From contig DUSB01000244.1 of the NCBI GenBank assembly GCA_012840625.1, forward strand, positions 1 to 5,069: a stretch of 5,069 bases of DNA, read 5' to 3'. Below the pieces are notes generated by a model, which was not told the DNA's origin, did not search any database, and saw nothing but the letters and a program-made list of their open reading frames with translations. Shown here piece after piece: positions 4,568 through 5,069 of the stretch; positions within the stretch are counted from its first letter, which is position 1; the number at the start of each line of letters is the position of its first letter. The position numbers and the translations under genes are program-made. This stretch comes from Syntrophomonadaceae bacterium (GTDB lineage Bacteria > Bacillota > Syntrophomonadia > Syntrophomonadales > Syntrophomonadaceae).

Positions 4568-4867
4568 ATGCTAACCAGCGAGAACGTAACCAAACTGGAT
4601 ATCAGGACACATGTTAAAAAGGATGGTAGTGCATTGAACGATTGGTATATCGGAATTACAAGCGACCCGGATCAAGCCTTATTTGAAAATCATAAAGTAA
4701 AAAAAGAAAGCAGCGGGTGGATTTATCGTTTAACCAATAGTCCTACTATAGCCAAACGAGTAAGAAAATATTTCCTTGATATGGGATTGGATGGAGGAAT
4801 AGGAGATGTAGATAATAGAGCCAGAGTCGTTTATGCCTACAAAAAAACAGCGTCTACCAAACCTTAA
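4568..4867 (+). CDS. 99-residue protein with a GIY-YIG-like WYIGIT...H segment
   Basis: A conserved-looking hypothetical protein. ATG at 4568 is chosen because GGGAGG (4554-4559) is 8 bases upstream; GTG at 4559 lies inside that site and is rejected. Visible pattern: DWYIGITSDPDQALFENH at 25-42, GWIYRL at 50-55, an amphipathic helix PTIAKRVRKYFLDMGLDGG at 59-77, and VVYAYKK at 87-93 near the end. The YIGIT...H segment resembles the second half of the GIY-YIG nuclease core, where an Arg usually stands four residues before the His region; here Ala37 and Leu38 occupy that area and no separate GIY strand is seen. I recall small hypothetical proteins with the same W-YIGIT / IYR / YFL-GxDGG / VYAYK layout, but know no function. 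Nuclease activity is doubtful. Monocistronic, followed by a strong terminator. Confidence 0.8.
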   Translation: MLTSENVTKLDIRTHVKKDGSALNDWYIGITSDPDQALFENHKVKKESSGWIYRLTNSPTIAKRVRKYFLDMGLDGGIGDVDNRARVVYAYKKTASTKP

Positions 4868-4894
4868 ATGTGGCCGAAAACAAAATAAGGTATG

Positions 4895-4938
4895 AAATGA
4901 GTCAGGGGTACAGTTCAATGCTTCCTGACTCATTTTTT
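4895..4938 (+). terminator. Strong rho-independent terminator between convergent genes
   Basis: AAATGAGTCAGG (4895-4906) pairs perfectly over 12 bases with CCTGACTCATTT (4924-4935) around a 17-base loop, followed by six T at 4933-4938. It ends the YIG-motif gene 27 bases after its stop. On the - strand the stem is followed only by TTTCAT, so it would serve the convergent mgtE-like gene less well. Confidence 0.93.
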
Positions 4939-4976
4939 GCTTTGCAGATCATATTAAATCCGCTGGTGCGTAATAA

Positions 4977-5069
4977 CTATATGCTCAAAAAGTATGAGGC
5001 AACGCCAAAATATACCAGCAGAGCTGCCGCATCAACAATGGTGGTGATCAAGGGACCCGCCATGATAGC
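4977..5069 (-). CDS. mgtE: Magnesium transporter MgtE, C-terminal end (rest outside the window)
   Basis: The - strand reads 30 codons and a TAG stop (4979-4977) entering from the right edge. The peptide contains AGPLITTIVDAAALL, then VYFGVASYFLSI, one hydrophobic helix ending the protein. This matches the last transmembrane helix of MgtE magnesium channels, whose C-terminus typically reads P-x-I-T-T-x-V-D-x-x-x-L-x-x-Y-F-x-x-A. The Asp, 18 residues from the end, sits where the pore Asp of Thermus thermophilus MgtE (Asp432 of 450) is expected, by recall. MgtE moves Mg2+ across the cytoplasmic membrane under control of its cytoplasmic N and CBS domains, which are not visible. Any Mg-sensing leader would also be outside. 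It converges on the YIG-motif gene. Confidence 0.83.
   Translation of the reverse strand, partial: AIMAGPLITTIVDAAALLVYFGVASYFLSI

Overview
The window looks like chromosomal DNA from an anaerobic, low-to-moderate-GC Firmicute of the Clostridia type, perhaps near Syntrophomonadaceae or Peptococcaceae. That placement is an inference from four observations: strong GGAGG ribosome-binding sites, GTG starts, the coaE / lytic transglycosylase pairing, and a DUF4491-type small membrane protein. No sequence comparison was run.

Left part (1-2751), all on the + strand and closely packed: the 3' part of coaE (dephospho-CoA kinase, last step of coenzyme A synthesis); a membrane-anchored soluble lytic transglycosylase-like protein that cuts peptidoglycan; and a 552-residue family 5 (oligopeptide/dipeptide type) substrate-binding protein with an N-terminal membrane segment but no lipobox cysteine. 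The three may form one transcription unit or be read from weak internal promoters. No permease or ATPase genes accompany the binding protein.

Middle (2803-3391): a self-contained tRNA-Leu(GAG) unit with a consensus sigma-A promoter, a hairpin leader, an encoded CCA end and its own rho-independent terminator. It is followed by a small three-helix membrane protein resembling DUF4491. Its natural start appears to be CTG at 3134, placed correctly behind a strong Shine-Dalgarno sequence; an ATG/GTG/TTG-only gene finder would miss or truncate it.

Gene-poor region (3392-4560): about 1.2 kb with no standard gene on the + strand. On the - strand it hides a 55-residue protein with a CxxC...HxxC metal-binding signature and a clear ribosome-binding site. 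That gene is preceded by a second strong ribosome-binding site that serves only a two-codon reading frame. A near-perfect 18/19-base inverted repeat brackets the gene at 3610-3627 and 3970-3988, which suggests a small mobile or once-mobile cassette. Overlapping alternative hairpins, a further 11-base inverted repeat and a pair of AT-rich direct repeats lie to the right.

Right end (4568-5069): a 99-residue protein with a GIY-YIG-like 'WYIGIT...H' segment, a strong terminator, and, converging from the - strand, the last 30 codons of what looks like an MgtE-type magnesium transporter. The least ordinary part of the window is 3100-4870: a CTG-started membrane protein, an antisense mini zinc protein inside inverted repeats, and a YIG-half protein with a possible upstream operator.
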